64,000 bases of DNA from Variibacter sp. (GTDB taxonomy: Bacteria > Pseudomonadota > Alphaproteobacteria > Rhizobiales > Xanthobacteraceae). The notes beneath the pieces are model-generated. The model was given only the letters and a program-made list of their open reading frames with translations, had not been told where the DNA came from and ran no database searches. The position numbers and the translations under genes are program-made. Position 1 is the first letter of the stretch. Each line of letters opens with the position of its first letter. The stretch covers positions 17,362 through 81,361 of the forward strand of contig JADGHE010000007.1 in NCBI GenBank assembly GCA_019689555.1, given 5' to 3'. This document shows positions 25,345 through 34,475 of the stretch, piece after piece.

Positions 25345-26426
25345 GCCGCCTTCTCCTGTCTCGGCATGTCCAGGAGCGCGCAGACCTGCCGCGCCCGCCG
25401 CTGGTAGGTATGCTCCGCAAGAGCGCGGCCGCGGCCGGCCGCCGCCACCCGCCGCCGGTCGGCGGGCGCGAGCGCAGTCAGCAGATCGGCCACCTGATCT
25501 CCGTTTTCCGCCGCCAGGATTTCCCTTCCAGGTTCGAAAAACAGCTCGATGCCGGTCCAGGAATCCGTAATGAGGCAGGCGCCTGCGCCCGCCGCCTCGA
25601 AGATGCGCGTCGGCGGCGAGAACCCGTAGCGCGCCATGCTTTCGCGATTGACGTTGAGCGTCGCCAGGGCCGAGCAGAAGAAGGCGTTGTGGTCGGCGGT
25701 GCCGACGTGTCCGGCCCGGCGCACATTCGGCGGAAGGGATTTCGAGTCCCACCCCGCGCCGCCGAGCAAGAAGCGCCGTTGCGCGAGCCTTTCGGCGCAA
25801 CGCAGCAGAAATTCGTCGACCCGCGCCTCGCGATCGGGGAGCCTGTTGCCGAGGAAGCTCAAGTCGCAGCCGTATCGCGCCTCCGCTTCCACGGGGAAAT
25901 GCGTTGCGGGGTCGAGCCCGTTGTAGATGGGCGCGCACGCGCGCGCGCCGAGCGCGAGATAGGCTTCGACCACCGGCGGACCGCCCCCGTAGGTCAGCAC
26001 CATGTCGTAGCGCGGGATCGCGCCGCGCAGCGGATGGGAGGCGTCGGCGAACATGGCGTCGAGCGTGGCCGGCGCATCGACGTCCCAGTAGATTGCGAGC
26101 GCGCCGGGACGGCGCGCCGCGACCACCGCCGCTTCGAGCTCGGCATCGAACACGCCGATGCCGCTCGCCTTGACGAGTACGTCGGCTCCGCGCGCCGCGC
26201 TTTCGAGCGAGCCCGCCCAGCCCTCCGTCGTCGCCGGGTAGACGACGACGCGCGCCCACGGGGGATCGGGGATATCGCGGTGCTGCTGGCGCCCATAGGC
26301 GTCCGGCTCGTAGAAGGTGACGGCGTGGCCGAACCGGGCCAACGCCTGCAGCAGGCCGCGATAATAGGTTGCCGCCCCGTTCCAGTAGGACGACACCAGG
26401 CTCGAGCCGAAGAACGCGAGGTTCAT
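25341..26426 (-). CDS. CgeB-family glycosyltransferase B
   Basis: The protein has 361 residues. MNLAFFGSSLVSSYWNGAAT, FYEPDAYGRQQHRDIPDPPW, AIYWDVDAPATLDAM and YDMVLTYGGGPPVVEAYLAL mark the N-terminal half; CDLSFLGNRLPDREARVDEF and RIFEAAGAGACLITDSWTGI mark the C-terminal donor-binding half, with the usual Glu. Related to the neighbouring copy but clearly diverged. Cytoplasmic. Start and stop codons overlap those of both neighbours by 4 bp, implying tight translational coupling within the operon. Confidence 0.85.
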   Translation of the reverse strand: MNLAFFGSSLVSSYWNGAATYYRGLLQALARFGHAVTFYEPDAYGRQQHRDIPDPPWARVVVYPATTEGWAGSLESAARGADVLVKASGIGVFDAELEAAVVAARRPGALAIYWDVDAPATLDAMFADASHPLRGAIPRYDMVLTYGGGPPVVEAYLALGARACAPIYNGLDPATHFPVEAEARYGCDLSFLGNRLPDREARVDEFLLRCAERLAQRRFLLGGAGWDSKSLPPNVRRAGHVGTADHNAFFCSALATLNVNRESMARYGFSPPTRIFEAAGAGACLITDSWTGIELFFEPGREILAAENGDQVADLLTALAPADRRRVAAAGRGRALAEHTYQRRARQVCALLDMPRQEKAA

Positions 26427-27559
26427 ATCGCCATGTCCTGCAGCGGCTGTACGGTCGGCGGTTGCGGCGCGGGCGGCCGCCGCAGCGCGGCGACGATGCG
26501 CAGCAGTTCGATTACGCGGTGCGCGCAGCCATGGCGCGCCCGGATGGCCTGCAGCCCGCGCCGCGCCTGCTCCGCGGCGAAGGCGCGGTCGCGCAGGAGC
26601 CGCGCGACGCCGTCCGTCATTGCGTCCGCATGCGCGGCCGCGAGATAGCTGCCCGGCGGAAACAAGCCCTCCGTGTCGCTCCACGGCGCGCTCACCAGCG
26701 GGATGCCGCAGGCCAGCGCCTCGAACATGCGGATCGTGGGAATGCCGGGAAGCGCCGTGGCGTAAGGGCGCCGCGGGATGTGAACGGTCACCCGCGCCCG
26801 GGCGAAGGCCGCGGGCACGCGATGGTTCGGCACCCATCCGGCATGAACGATGCCGTGGCCGGCGAGGCGGTCGCGAAGGCTCTGCGGATAGCGCACGCCG
26901 TGCACGCACGCGCCGATGCCCAGGCGGGACACCGGCTCGATCAGGAAGTGCTGCAGCTCGCGATCGCGCTCGCCGTCGCCCCAGTTGCCGATCCAGACGA
27001 GATCGACGTCCTTCTCGGCCGCGCGCGGGCGGAACAAGGCGGTGTCGGCCGCCTCGTGCCAGGTGAAGGCGCGCCTTCCCCAGCCCAGGGCGAGATAGAT
27101 TTGGCGCAAGACCTCGCCGAAGGCGAGAACGCCGTCATAGTCCTCCAGGTCGCAGGCGGCGATGTCGTCGGGCGCGCTGACGGCGCGATGATGCGTGTCG
27201 TGAAAGAGGAGCACGAAGCGGCCGGATCGCGCGCGCACGCGCCCGATGCGGCGGACGAGATCGGGCTCCGTCCATTCGTGCACGAGCACGATGTCGGCCC
27301 CGTCCAGCGCACGGTCGAGGTCGAGAGATGCAGGACGGTACGTGACCAGCTCGACGCCCGGGACGACACGCGCGCCCTGCGCAAGGGCCGCGAAGCCCTG
27401 CTCACGGACGAGCTCGGTGCGGCTCCACCCGTCCTTGGCCTCGTAGACCGCAACCGCATGGCCGAGCCGGATCAGCTCGCGCGCGATCCCGCGGAGGAAA
27501 TGCACGTTTCCGTGGTTCCAGCAGGAGACGAAGGAATGGCAGAAGAGAACGATTTTCAT
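26423..27559 (-). CDS. CgeB-like glycosyltransferase C (divergent)
   Basis: The protein has 378 residues. It has the same two-domain GT-B plan but is the most divergent relative: MKIVLFCHSFVSCWNHGNVH, VYEAKDGWSRTELVREQG, VHEWTEPDLVRRIG, LLFHDTHHRAVSAPDDIAAC, DLVWIGNWGDGERDRELQHF and the C-terminal IRMFEALACGIPLVSAPWSD. The HDTHHR segment is typical of glycosyltransferases annotated near CgeB in rhizobial clusters. It overlaps its neighbours by ATGA on both sides. The C-terminal 15 residues are Pro-rich and probably disordered. Donor unknown. Confidence 0.78.
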   Translation of the reverse strand: MKIVLFCHSFVSCWNHGNVHFLRGIARELIRLGHAVAVYEAKDGWSRTELVREQGFAALAQGARVVPGVELVTYRPASLDLDRALDGADIVLVHEWTEPDLVRRIGRVRARSGRFVLLFHDTHHRAVSAPDDIAACDLEDYDGVLAFGEVLRQIYLALGWGRRAFTWHEAADTALFRPRAAEKDVDLVWIGNWGDGERDRELQHFLIEPVSRLGIGACVHGVRYPQSLRDRLAGHGIVHAGWVPNHRVPAAFARARVTVHIPRRPYATALPGIPTIRMFEALACGIPLVSAPWSDTEGLFPPGSYLAAAHADAMTDGVARLLRDRAFAAEQARRGLQAIRARHGCAHRVIELLRIVAALRRPPAPQPPTVQPLQDMAI

Positions 27560-28677
27560 GCCGGCGCTCCCGTCCTTGCGGAAGCGCGCGGCGCCGACCT
27601 TGCGGCGTCCGCCAGCGCGCCGTAGGCGGCGCAATAGCCGTCGACCATCGCCGCGAGCGTGTAGCGCGCGGCGCGCCGCCGCGCCCTCGCCCGGAGATCG
27701 TTGCGCCGGCGATCATCGGCGCACAGCGCGATCAGCGCGTCGCGCAGGCCCGCCGAGTCCCTGCCGTCGACGAAGACTGCCGCGCCGGCCCACAGCTCGC
27801 GCAGGACCGGAATATCGGACAGGACGAGCGCAGAGCCCGCCGCCGCCGCTTCCAGCACCGCAAGACCGAACGGTTCGTAGAGCGCCGGCGCGACGAAGAT
27901 TTCCGCCCGCGCCATCAGGTCCATGAGGGTCTCGTGCGGCAGCTCTTCCGTGAGCCGCAGATTCGCGCTCGGCGCGATCCGCCCGTCCTTCGCGCCGGCG
28001 AGCACCACCGGCCACGGCAGGCTCGCGGCGACGGACGCCAGGGCCTGCGCGTTCTTGGCTTCGTCCCACAGCCGGCCCGCCGCGAGGATGAACGGCTCCT
28101 TCGGGCGCCGTGCGCGCACCGGCGCCACGCCATTGTGGACGACCAGGCCTGCGGTCGCCGGGCGGTACGTCGCGGCCATGCTGTCGCGGAAGCAGGCGCT
28201 CGGCGCGGCCCAGAGGTCGGCCGCGCACAGACCGCGCCGGACATTGGCGCGGTAGGTCCGCCACCGGTCCTCGTCGGGCTCGCCGCCGCGGCAGGCGCGC
28301 CACCATGTCCAGACGCAGGAATGGGCGACGACGAGAACCGGTGCGCGCCATTCGGCCGCCGCCTCGCGGTAGCTGTTGAGGTGAACGATGTCCGGTCTCA
28401 CCTGAGCTTCGAGCCGGGCGAGCCCCGCGCGCGCCCGCGCGAAATCAACTCCCGCAGGATCCATCCACTCGAGCGCGAAGTCGGTGACGACGAGCCTCAC
28501 TCCGGGCCGGCCGCGCAACGCCTCGCACTGCCACGGGCGCGGCGGCGGGCCGAGCGTCGCCAGCGTGACACTGTGGCCACGCTCGGCGAGTCCGGCCGCG
28601 ACACTCGCGGCGTAGCTCCACACGCCGCCCACGGCGTCGGCGGTCACGAGAATGTTGAGATGCCGTCGTCGCGTCAT
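27556..28677 (-). CDS. GT4-type glycosyltransferase
   Basis: A 373-residue GT-B retaining glycosyltransferase: ILVTADAVGGVWSYAASVAA (acceptor-side Gly-rich loop), DIVHLNSYREAAAEW, VVAHSCVWTWWRACR, FILAAGRLWDEAKNAQALAS and the donor motif APALYEPFGLAVLEAAAAGS (E-x7-E). The GT4 family includes sucrose-, inositol- and glycolipid-forming enzymes. The family is compatible with an inositol-type acceptor, such as the MshA reaction on inositol phosphate, but the sequence alone does not show this. No membrane segment. It overlaps both flanking genes by 4 bp. Confidence 0.87.
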   Translation of the reverse strand: MTRRRHLNILVTADAVGGVWSYAASVAAGLAERGHSVTLATLGPPPRPWQCEALRGRPGVRLVVTDFALEWMDPAGVDFARARAGLARLEAQVRPDIVHLNSYREAAAEWRAPVLVVAHSCVWTWWRACRGGEPDEDRWRTYRANVRRGLCAADLWAAPSACFRDSMAATYRPATAGLVVHNGVAPVRARRPKEPFILAAGRLWDEAKNAQALASVAASLPWPVVLAGAKDGRIAPSANLRLTEELPHETLMDLMARAEIFVAPALYEPFGLAVLEAAAAGSALVLSDIPVLRELWAGAAVFVDGRDSAGLRDALIALCADDRRRNDLRARARRRAARYTLAAMVDGYCAAYGALADAARSAPRASARTGAPA

Positions 28678-29960
28678 CCTGGCGCTCTCAACTCAAGCTC
28701 GCGCAGAGGCCGCGGCTCGCGCCCCTGCACGTCGCTGAACGTGGCGAACTGTTCGAGGTAATAGGCGTGCGCGCGCTCCCAGGCGTCGTCGTCCGGCACG
28801 CCCCAGAGCCTGCGGTAGTCCGGCGAGCCGGGATAGGGAAACAGCGGAACGGGATCGTTGGCCCAAACGCCGGCTTCGCGCATCCGCTCGCGCCAGCGCT
28901 GCACCTCCTCCTCGTCGTCGTGCGGCATCTCGATGAGGTTGGCCTGTACGAACGGAACGTGGCGCTTCGCCTCGATCAGACGCTCCGCAAGCTGGTCCGT
29001 CGTTATCCTGCAGCGCTTGTCGAGCGCCGCGCGCCCGTGCTCCGTCAGGCTCTCGACGCCGGCTTCGACCGAGACGCAGCCCGCCCGACCGAGCAGCGCC
29101 AGCATCTCGGGCCTCCACAGGTCTATGCGCGTCTGGACGCCGAATTTGAGGCCCTGGCGCACGAGACCGCGCAGCAGCTCCTCGTCGGGCAAGAAGATCT
29201 CGTCGATGAAGTAGACGTACTCGGCGCCGGCTTTCCGCAGCCCTTCGACCTCGCGAAGGACTTCGCCCACGGCGCGCCTGCGGTAGCGATTGCGGAAATT
29301 CTCCTTGGCGCAGAAGGTGCAGCTGTAGGGACAGCCGCGCGACGCTTCCACCTCGGCGCCGGGCCCGATCGGCTCCGCGTCGAAACGATGATGGTGATGG
29401 CGGTGCCGCGCGATCGTCGCCCGCGGCCAGCTCAGCGCCGGCTGATCGACAAACCGCGCCGCAAGAGGGCCGCCGTTCACGCGGATCGCGCTTCCTTCCC
29501 GGTGGCACGTGCCGGGCAGGCCGGCGTCGGCCCCGCCGGCGAGGCGCGCCAATGTCTCCTCGCACTCGCCCATCACCACGATGTCGACGCCGAGCTTGCG
29601 CAGCGCCGCCCGCGGCGTCGTCGACCCGTGCGGCCCGACCGCGACCAGAAGCGGAACGACGTCCCGGATCGCCGCGCAAATCTCCTGCGGAGCGCGCAGC
29701 TCCGGCGGGGCACAGCGCCAGAACAGATAGGTGGGCGCGGTGGTGACGACCGCCATGTCCGCCGCGAAGGCGCAAAGCTCAGCGGCGATGTCCGAAAGGG
29801 ACAGATCGAACAAATGCGCGTCGATGAGAGCCACGGCGTGGCCTTCGCGCTCGAGAATCCTGCGCGCAAGGCCGAATTCGAGCGGCAAATGCGGCGCGCG
29901 GCAGCCGAAATAGACGCTGCCGTCGAAACGCCAGTTCGGGTTGACGAGGGCCACCCTCAT
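28674..29960 (-). CDS. B12-binding-domain radical SAM protein
   Basis: The protein has 428 residues. The N-terminal cobalamin-binding-like domain (MRVALVNPNWRFDGSVYFGC to about 165; LVAVGPHGSTTPRAALRKLG) precedes a radical SAM domain with the cluster motif CPYSCTFC (Cys 210, 214, 217), YVYFIDEIFLPD and SVEAGVESLTEHGRAALDK. A His run, RHRHHHHRF, lies just before the core. Class-B radical SAM enzymes methylate unactivated carbons or remodel sugar skeletons. It sits between sugar-nucleotide epimerases and glycosyltransferases, so a C-methylated or rearranged sugar is a reasonable guess. It resembles the oligosaccharide-cluster B12 radical SAM family (TIGR04295 as I recall). Confidence 0.88.
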   Translation of the reverse strand: MRVALVNPNWRFDGSVYFGCRAPHLPLEFGLARRILEREGHAVALIDAHLFDLSLSDIAAELCAFAADMAVVTTAPTYLFWRCAPPELRAPQEICAAIRDVVPLLVAVGPHGSTTPRAALRKLGVDIVVMGECEETLARLAGGADAGLPGTCHREGSAIRVNGGPLAARFVDQPALSWPRATIARHRHHHHRFDAEPIGPGAEVEASRGCPYSCTFCAKENFRNRYRRRAVGEVLREVEGLRKAGAEYVYFIDEIFLPDEELLRGLVRQGLKFGVQTRIDLWRPEMLALLGRAGCVSVEAGVESLTEHGRAALDKRCRITTDQLAERLIEAKRHVPFVQANLIEMPHDDEEEVQRWRERMREAGVWANDPVPLFPYPGSPDYRRLWGVPDDDAWERAHAYYLEQFATFSDVQGREPRPLRELELRAPG

Positions 29961-31045
29961 GCGTGGACCTCCTGCGCCGGAGGCGCCGGCCTCGCCACGG
30001 CGGCGGCAAGCCACCCGTACAGCGCCCGCATCCCCTCCCCCGGCGCCGTCCGCGGCCGCCAGCCGAGCGCCGCGGCGAATGCCCGGGTGTCGGACACGTA
30101 CCAGGGCTGATCGCCCGGGCGCGCGGGTGCCAAGCGCACGACCGGCGCGGCGCCGTGGATCGCGGCCAGCATGTCGATCGCCTCGAGGAGACTGACGGTG
30201 TTGGCGGGCCCGCCGCCGAGATTGAAGACGCGGCCCGCGACGGCGTCGATGCGCTCCAGCGCCGCGAGCCATGCCGCAACCGCGTCGTCGACGAACAGAA
30301 CGTCGCGCACCTGCCGTCCCGGCCCGTAGATGGTGATGGGCTCGCCGCGCAACGTCTTGAGGGCGAAGTGCGCGAGCCACCCCTGATCCTCGTTGCCGAA
30401 CTGGCGCGGGCCATAGACGCAGCTCATGCGCAAGACCGCCGTGCGCAGCCCGAACACGCGCGCATAGTCGCGCACATACTGGTCGGCGGCGCCTTTGGAA
30501 CAGCCGTAGGGGCTGTGAAAATCAAGCGGGGTGTCCTCGCTCACGCCGTGCGCATAGCCCGCGCCGACCGGCGCGCAGCGCTTGCCGGCCGCCTTCACGT
30601 CGCCTGCGCCGAACAGCCGACCGTAAACCTTGTTGGTCGAGGCAAAGAGGACCGGACTCTGCGGATTGAGCCTGCGCACCGCCTCGAGCAGAACGACGGC
30701 GCCGCCGGCATTGATCGCGAAATCTTGCGCGGGGTCTTCGAGGCTCGTCGTGACGGCGACCTGCGCCGCAAGGTGCAGCACCGCGCGCGCGGACGCGACC
30801 GCCGCGCGCACGGCCCTTTCGTCGCGCATGTCCGCGCGCCGGAACTCGATTGCGGCAGGATGCAGCGCCTTGAGCCAGCGCGCGTTCCGCTCGGCGCCGG
30901 GTCGCGCGAGCGAATCGAGCACGAGCACGCGCTCGCCGCGCGCCGCAAGCGCGTGCACGAGGTTGCAGCCGATGAAGCCGCAGCCGCCCGTCACCAGGAC
31001 GGGGCGAGTGGTTGGGCGCACGGGCGCGCGGCTCACGACCTTCAT
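29957..31045 (-). CDS. NAD-dependent epimerase (CDP-paratose/tyvelose 2-epimerase-like)
   Basis: A 362-residue extended SDR. The NAD site is VLVTGGCGFIGCNLVHALAA; the active site is SPYGCSKGAADQYVRDYARV (YxxxK). The diagnostic segment GNEDQGWLAHFALKTLRGEP, ITIYGPGRQVRDVLFVDDAV and RVFNLGGGPANTVSLLEAI follows the CDP-paratose 2-epimerase (RfbE) pattern. That enzyme inverts C2 of a CDP-3,6-dideoxyhexose; the real substrate here is unknown because the rest of a CDP-dideoxysugar route is missing. The start is the ATG at 31045, overlapping the upstream SDR by ATGA. Confidence 0.85.
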   Translation of the reverse strand: MKVVSRAPVRPTTRPVLVTGGCGFIGCNLVHALAARGERVLVLDSLARPGAERNARWLKALHPAAIEFRRADMRDERAVRAAVASARAVLHLAAQVAVTTSLEDPAQDFAINAGGAVVLLEAVRRLNPQSPVLFASTNKVYGRLFGAGDVKAAGKRCAPVGAGYAHGVSEDTPLDFHSPYGCSKGAADQYVRDYARVFGLRTAVLRMSCVYGPRQFGNEDQGWLAHFALKTLRGEPITIYGPGRQVRDVLFVDDAVAAWLAALERIDAVAGRVFNLGGGPANTVSLLEAIDMLAAIHGAAPVVRLAPARPGDQPWYVSDTRAFAAALGWRPRTAPGEGMRALYGWLAAAVARPAPPAQEVHA

Positions 31046-32154
31046 GCGACGAGCCCCCTCGCCTCCAGCTCCGCGGTCGCGCGCTCCACGCGGTCCTCCG
31101 CGACTTGTTCGCAAAGCCATTCGGCCAGCTCCGCGAGCCCGGCCTCGAACGCGATCTGCGGCGCAAAGCCGAGCATCTCGCGCGCACTACCGATGTCCGC
31201 GAAGCAGTGACGAATGTCTCCGGCGCGGTACTTGCCGAGCACGTGCGGCGCGATGCGCCCGCGCCCGAGCACGCGCGCCAGATCCTCCGCCACGGAGCGG
31301 CCCGTACGGCTGACGCCGGATCCGATGTTGAACACCCGCCCTGCGGTTCGCTCGCTTTCGAGCGCGAGCCGGCAGGCGCGCGCGACGTCGCGCACGTGCA
31401 CGAAGTCGCGGCGCTGGTTGCCGTCCTCGAACAGCAGCGGCGGACGATCATGCAGCAGGCGTGCGGCGAAGATGGCAAGGACGCCCGTGTAGGGATTCGA
31501 GAGCGCCTGCCGCGGGCCGTAGACGTTGAAGAAGCGCAGGGCGCAGGTCGCGATGCCGTAGGCCTGTCCCGCGATCAGGCACAGGCGCTCCTGCGCGTAC
31601 TTGTTCAGGGCATAGACGGAGCTGAGCGAGGGCCGCTTGCCTTCCGGCGTCGGCGCCGGCGTGAGGGGCATGCCGTCGTCGTCCTGCAGCTCCCATGCGC
31701 CGCGACGCAGCTGCGCGCGCGAGCGCTCCGGCGGCGCCATGAGCGCGCCGTCGGCGCGCCGCGCGAGCCCCTCGCCGTAGATGCTCATGGACGAGGCGCA
31801 TACGAGCCGTTCCACCGGGCGACGCGCAAGCTGCTCCAGCAGCACGGCCGTTCCGATCTCGTTCGTGCGCGTGTACGCCACGATCTCGTACATGCTCTGC
31901 CCGACGCCGACCGCCGCGGCCAGATGAACGACGGCGTCCATGCCGTGCAACGCGCGCCTCACCGCATCGGCGTCGCAGATGTCGCCGACGATCAATTCCG
32001 CCTCGGTTGAAAGATAACTCGGCCGCGCGGCGGCGCGATGAACCTGCGGCGAGAGATTGTCGAGGATGCGGACGTTGCAGCCATGACACAGAAGAAGATC
32101 GGCGATGTGGGAACCGATAAATCCTGCGCCTCCGGTGATCAGGACGTTTCGCAT
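31042..32154 (-). CDS. NAD-dependent sugar-nucleotide epimerase/dehydratase
   Basis: A 370-residue extended [22 protein letters not shown] (NAD), HLAAAVGVGQSMYEIVAYTR, ASSMSIYGEG, an inserted loop (LQDDDGMPLTPAPTPEGKRP), then the catalytic SSVYALNKYAQERL (YxxxK), FFNVYGPRQALSNPYTGVLA and RDFVHVRDVARACRLAL. The pattern fits UDP-glucose/galacturonate 4-epimerase-like or dehydratase enzymes. It opens the second segment of the operon, with its own EcfG-type promoter at 32181-32206 and GAGGAA as ribosome site. Confidence 0.87.
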   Translation of the reverse strand: MRNVLITGGAGFIGSHIADLLLCHGCNVRILDNLSPQVHRAAARPSYLSTEAELIVGDICDADAVRRALHGMDAVVHLAAAVGVGQSMYEIVAYTRTNEIGTAVLLEQLARRPVERLVCASSMSIYGEGLARRADGALMAPPERSRAQLRRGAWELQDDDGMPLTPAPTPEGKRPSLSSVYALNKYAQERLCLIAGQAYGIATCALRFFNVYGPRQALSNPYTGVLAIFAARLLHDRPPLLFEDGNQRRDFVHVRDVARACRLALESERTAGRVFNIGSGVSRTGRSVAEDLARVLGRGRIAPHVLGKYRAGDIRHCFADIGSAREMLGFAPQIAFEAGLAELAEWLCEQVAEDRVERATAELEARGLVA

Positions 32155-32180
32155 CGGAATTCCTCACGACTGCAAGCACA

Positions 32181-32206
32181 AACGCGGGGTCGAAAACGTT
32201 TGTTCC
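32181..32206 (-). promoter_or_regulatory. EcfG-type (general stress sigma) promoter, internal to the glycan operon
   Basis: On the minus strand GGAAC (32206-32202), exactly 17 bases, then CGTT (32184-32181). This matches the alphaproteobacterial EcfG consensus GGAAC-N16/17-CGTT without mismatch. Transcription would begin near 32175, about 20 nt ahead of the SDR start at 32154. It lies in the only sizeable gap (156 bp) in the first two thirds of the operon. Confidence 0.65.
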
Positions 32207-32310
32207 TTGATGCACGAGCGCGATGGTTTTGCCGGTCGGCTGCCCGACCGTGCCCTTCGTCGGCGAAAGGTGGGTGAAGGGGACGCTGCGTCGGCGGGGC
32301 GACAGACGCG

Positions 32311-33525
32311 TCAGAAGGGTGTCCCGGCGCCCGGAGGCTCGAGGGACAGGTGCTCCGCGACCGCGGCGGCGACGTCCGCAAAGCTCGCGCGCCGGCCGAT
32401 CGAGCCGCGCCGGCCGCGCCCGCCCACGACGAGGATGGGCACCTGCTCCCGCGTATGGTCGGTGCCGCCCCATGTGGGGTCGCAGCCGTGGTCGGCGGTG
32501 ACGATCAGAAGGTCGTCGGGCTCGAGCCGCGCGAGCAGTTCCGGCAGCCGCGCGTCGAAATGCTCGAGCGCGGCCGCATAGCCGGCGGGGTCGCGCCGGT
32601 GACCGTAGAGGCTGTCGAAATCGAGGAAATTCGCAAACAACAGACCGCCGTCCTCGAGCTTTGCCAATCCGCCGCAGGTGGCGTCGAACAACGCGTCGTT
32701 GCCGTTCGCCTTCAGGCTCGTTCCCGTGCCTGAATGCGCGAAGATGTCGGCGACTTTGCCGACGGAGATCACGGACCGCCCGGCCTCCGTTGCGCGAGCA
32801 AGAATCGTCGGGGCGGGCGGCGGCACCGAGTAGTCGCGCCGGTTGCCGGTTCGGGTAAAGTCGTCTCTCGCCGTTCCGACGAAGGGGCGGGCGATTACGC
32901 GTCCGATCCTCAGCGGATCGACGAGCTTTCGCGCGATCGCACAAACCTCGTAGAGGCGTGCAAGCCCGAAGGTCTCCTCGTGCGCGGCGATCTGAAACAC
33001 GCTGTCCGCGGACGTATAGCAGATCGGCTTGCCGGTGCGCATGTGCTCCTCCCCGAAGAGGCGGATGATCTCGGTTCCCGACGCGTGGCAATCACCGAGA
33101 ATGCCGGGAAGATCGGCAGCGCGGCAGAGCGCCGCGACGAGATCGGGCGGGAAGCACGGCGTCGTGCGCGGAAACAAGCCCCAGGCGAACGCGACCGGCA
33201 CGCCGCCGATCTCCCAGTGGCCCGAGGGCGTGTCCTTGCCTGCGGACACCTCCTTGGCGCAGCCGTACCGGGCATCCGGCTCGACGGGTCCTTCGAGGCC
33301 CGGCGGCACCCGGCCGGTCGCAAGCCGGCACGCTTCGCCGAGCCCGAGACGTGTCAGCGTCGGCAGGCGCAGCGGACCCGCGCGCCCGCTTGAATCGGCG
33401 CGGCCTCTCCGGCACAGGTCGGCGAGGTGCCCGACCGTATCGGCACCCTCGTCGCCATAGGCGCGCGCGTCCGGCGCCCCGCCTATGCCGACGGAATCGA
33501 GAACGAGAATCAGGGCGCGCGGCAT
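32311..33525 (-). CDS. deoB: Phosphopentomutase
   Basis: A 404-residue alkaline-phosphatase-superfamily enzyme interconverting ribose (deoxyribose) 1- and 5-phosphates with two Mn ions. Motifs: [16 protein letters not shown] (metal Asp), [28 protein letters not shown] (active-site Thr region), [43 protein letters not shown] and [19 protein letters not shown] (metal Asp/His). All metal-ligand motifs are kept. The start is ATG 33525. Usually DeoB sits with nucleoside salvage genes; here it is 20 bp behind the glycosidase gene in a sugar operon with a nucleotidyltransferase, suggesting production of a pentose 1-phosphate for activation (inference). Confidence 0.93.
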   Translation of the reverse strand: MPRALILVLDSVGIGGAPDARAYGDEGADTVGHLADLCRRGRADSSGRAGPLRLPTLTRLGLGEACRLATGRVPPGLEGPVEPDARYGCAKEVSAGKDTPSGHWEIGGVPVAFAWGLFPRTTPCFPPDLVAALCRAADLPGILGDCHASGTEIIRLFGEEHMRTGKPICYTSADSVFQIAAHEETFGLARLYEVCAIARKLVDPLRIGRVIARPFVGTARDDFTRTGNRRDYSVPPPAPTILARATEAGRSVISVGKVADIFAHSGTGTSLKANGNDALFDATCGGLAKLEDGGLLFANFLDFDSLYGHRRDPAGYAAALEHFDARLPELLARLEPDDLLIVTADHGCDPTWGGTDHTREQVPILVVGGRGRRGSIGRRASFADVAAAVAEHLSLEPPGAGTPF

Positions 33526-33545
33526 CGGAACGATCCTTCGCGCCC

Positions 33546-34475
33546 TTATACCACCGCCGCGAGCCTCGGTTGCGCCGCCTGCGCCGCCGCAGGCGCGTAG
33601 CGGGCGACCATCGCCGCACAGAACGCGGCGAATTCGTCCGCCACCAGCGGAGGACTGGTGTGGTGGGCCGCGATGCCGCGGTGCTCCGGCGTGAAGCAGA
33701 ACGTCACCGTGACGTCGAAGTCCGCAAGCGCCGCCATCTGCCGGTCGAACCATTCCCGCGCGTTCGGGCGGAAGCTGTCCGCCCAGGACAAGCCGGTGCG
33801 CAGATGTCTCACGCCAAGATGCTTCAGGTGACCCACGGCTGCATCGAGCCGATGATCCGCGAAATGGAACCATTGGCAAATGCCGAGGTCCGGCGTGTAG
33901 CGCCGGAAGCGCCGGAACGCGGGCTTGGGGGCGCCGTCCTCGCGCATGAGCCCCATATAGAAGTGCCGGTAGTACGACGAGCCTTCCGCCTCCCGGTGCC
34001 GCGTCGTCGCGGGCCAGGCGCGCGGCAGATCATAGAGGCTGTACCAGTGAATGCGGTCCGCGCGGCCGATCAGCAGTTCGGCCGTGCGTTCGAGACCCCA
34101 GGCCTGCACCTCCTCGGCCCCGAAGCTCGAGACGCCGACCTCGGTGACCCAGACGGGCAGGTTCGTGACCGCGCGGATTTCATCGAGCTTCGCCGGCCAT
34201 TCGTGGACGGACCACAAATTCCAATCGAGCGGAAAGCCGTGCACGGCGATCGCGTCCACATGCTCCAGCACGCCCTTGCCCGCCATGTTCCGGATGAAGG
34301 CGGGGTCGATGGGCGAGATGCCGCCCAGCACGCGCGTAATGCGCGGATTTGCCTGCCGAATGGCCTTCCCGGCGGCGATCGCCGTCTGCGCGAACAGCGA
34401 CCAGTCGGGATCGATCTCCGGGTCCCAGTGCGACTTGTTGTTGGGTTCGTTCCAAATCATCGCGGCTTCGATCAT
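33546..34475 (-). CDS. Clan GH-A-like glycosidase with an apparently circularly permuted barrel
   Basis: The protein has 309 residues. It begins at barrel strand 4: AMIWNEPNN gives the acid/base Glu at residue 10, and [14 protein letters not shown] gives the nucleophile Glu at 112. After the expected end of the barrel (about residue 195) it continues with what looks like strands 1-3 of the same fold: [30 protein letters not shown] and [15 protein letters not shown], the helix that normally precedes WNEPN. The order is therefore strands 4-8 then 1-3. Annotated relatives are, as I recall, called beta-xylosidase. No signal peptide, so it acts in the cytoplasm, perhaps as a transglycosidase or editing enzyme. 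It overlaps the methyltransferase stop by ATGA. Confidence 0.75.
   Translation of the reverse strand: MIEAAMIWNEPNNKSHWDPEIDPDWSLFAQTAIAAGKAIRQANPRITRVLGGISPIDPAFIRNMAGKGVLEHVDAIAVHGFPLDWNLWSVHEWPAKLDEIRAVTNLPVWVTEVGVSSFGAEEVQAWGLERTAELLIGRADRIHWYSLYDLPRAWPATTRHREAEGSSYYRHFYMGLMREDGAPKPAFRRFRRYTPDLGICQWFHFADHRLDAAVGHLKHLGVRHLRTGLSWADSFRPNAREWFDRQMAALADFDVTVTFCFTPEHRGIAAHHTSPPLVADEFAAFCAAMVARYAPAAAQAAQPRLAAVV

Noticed and set aside
28767..30110. A 447-codon plus-strand frame opposite the radical SAM gene
   Set aside because: Antisense shadow; the opposite strand carries the cobalamin and CPYSCTFC motifs.
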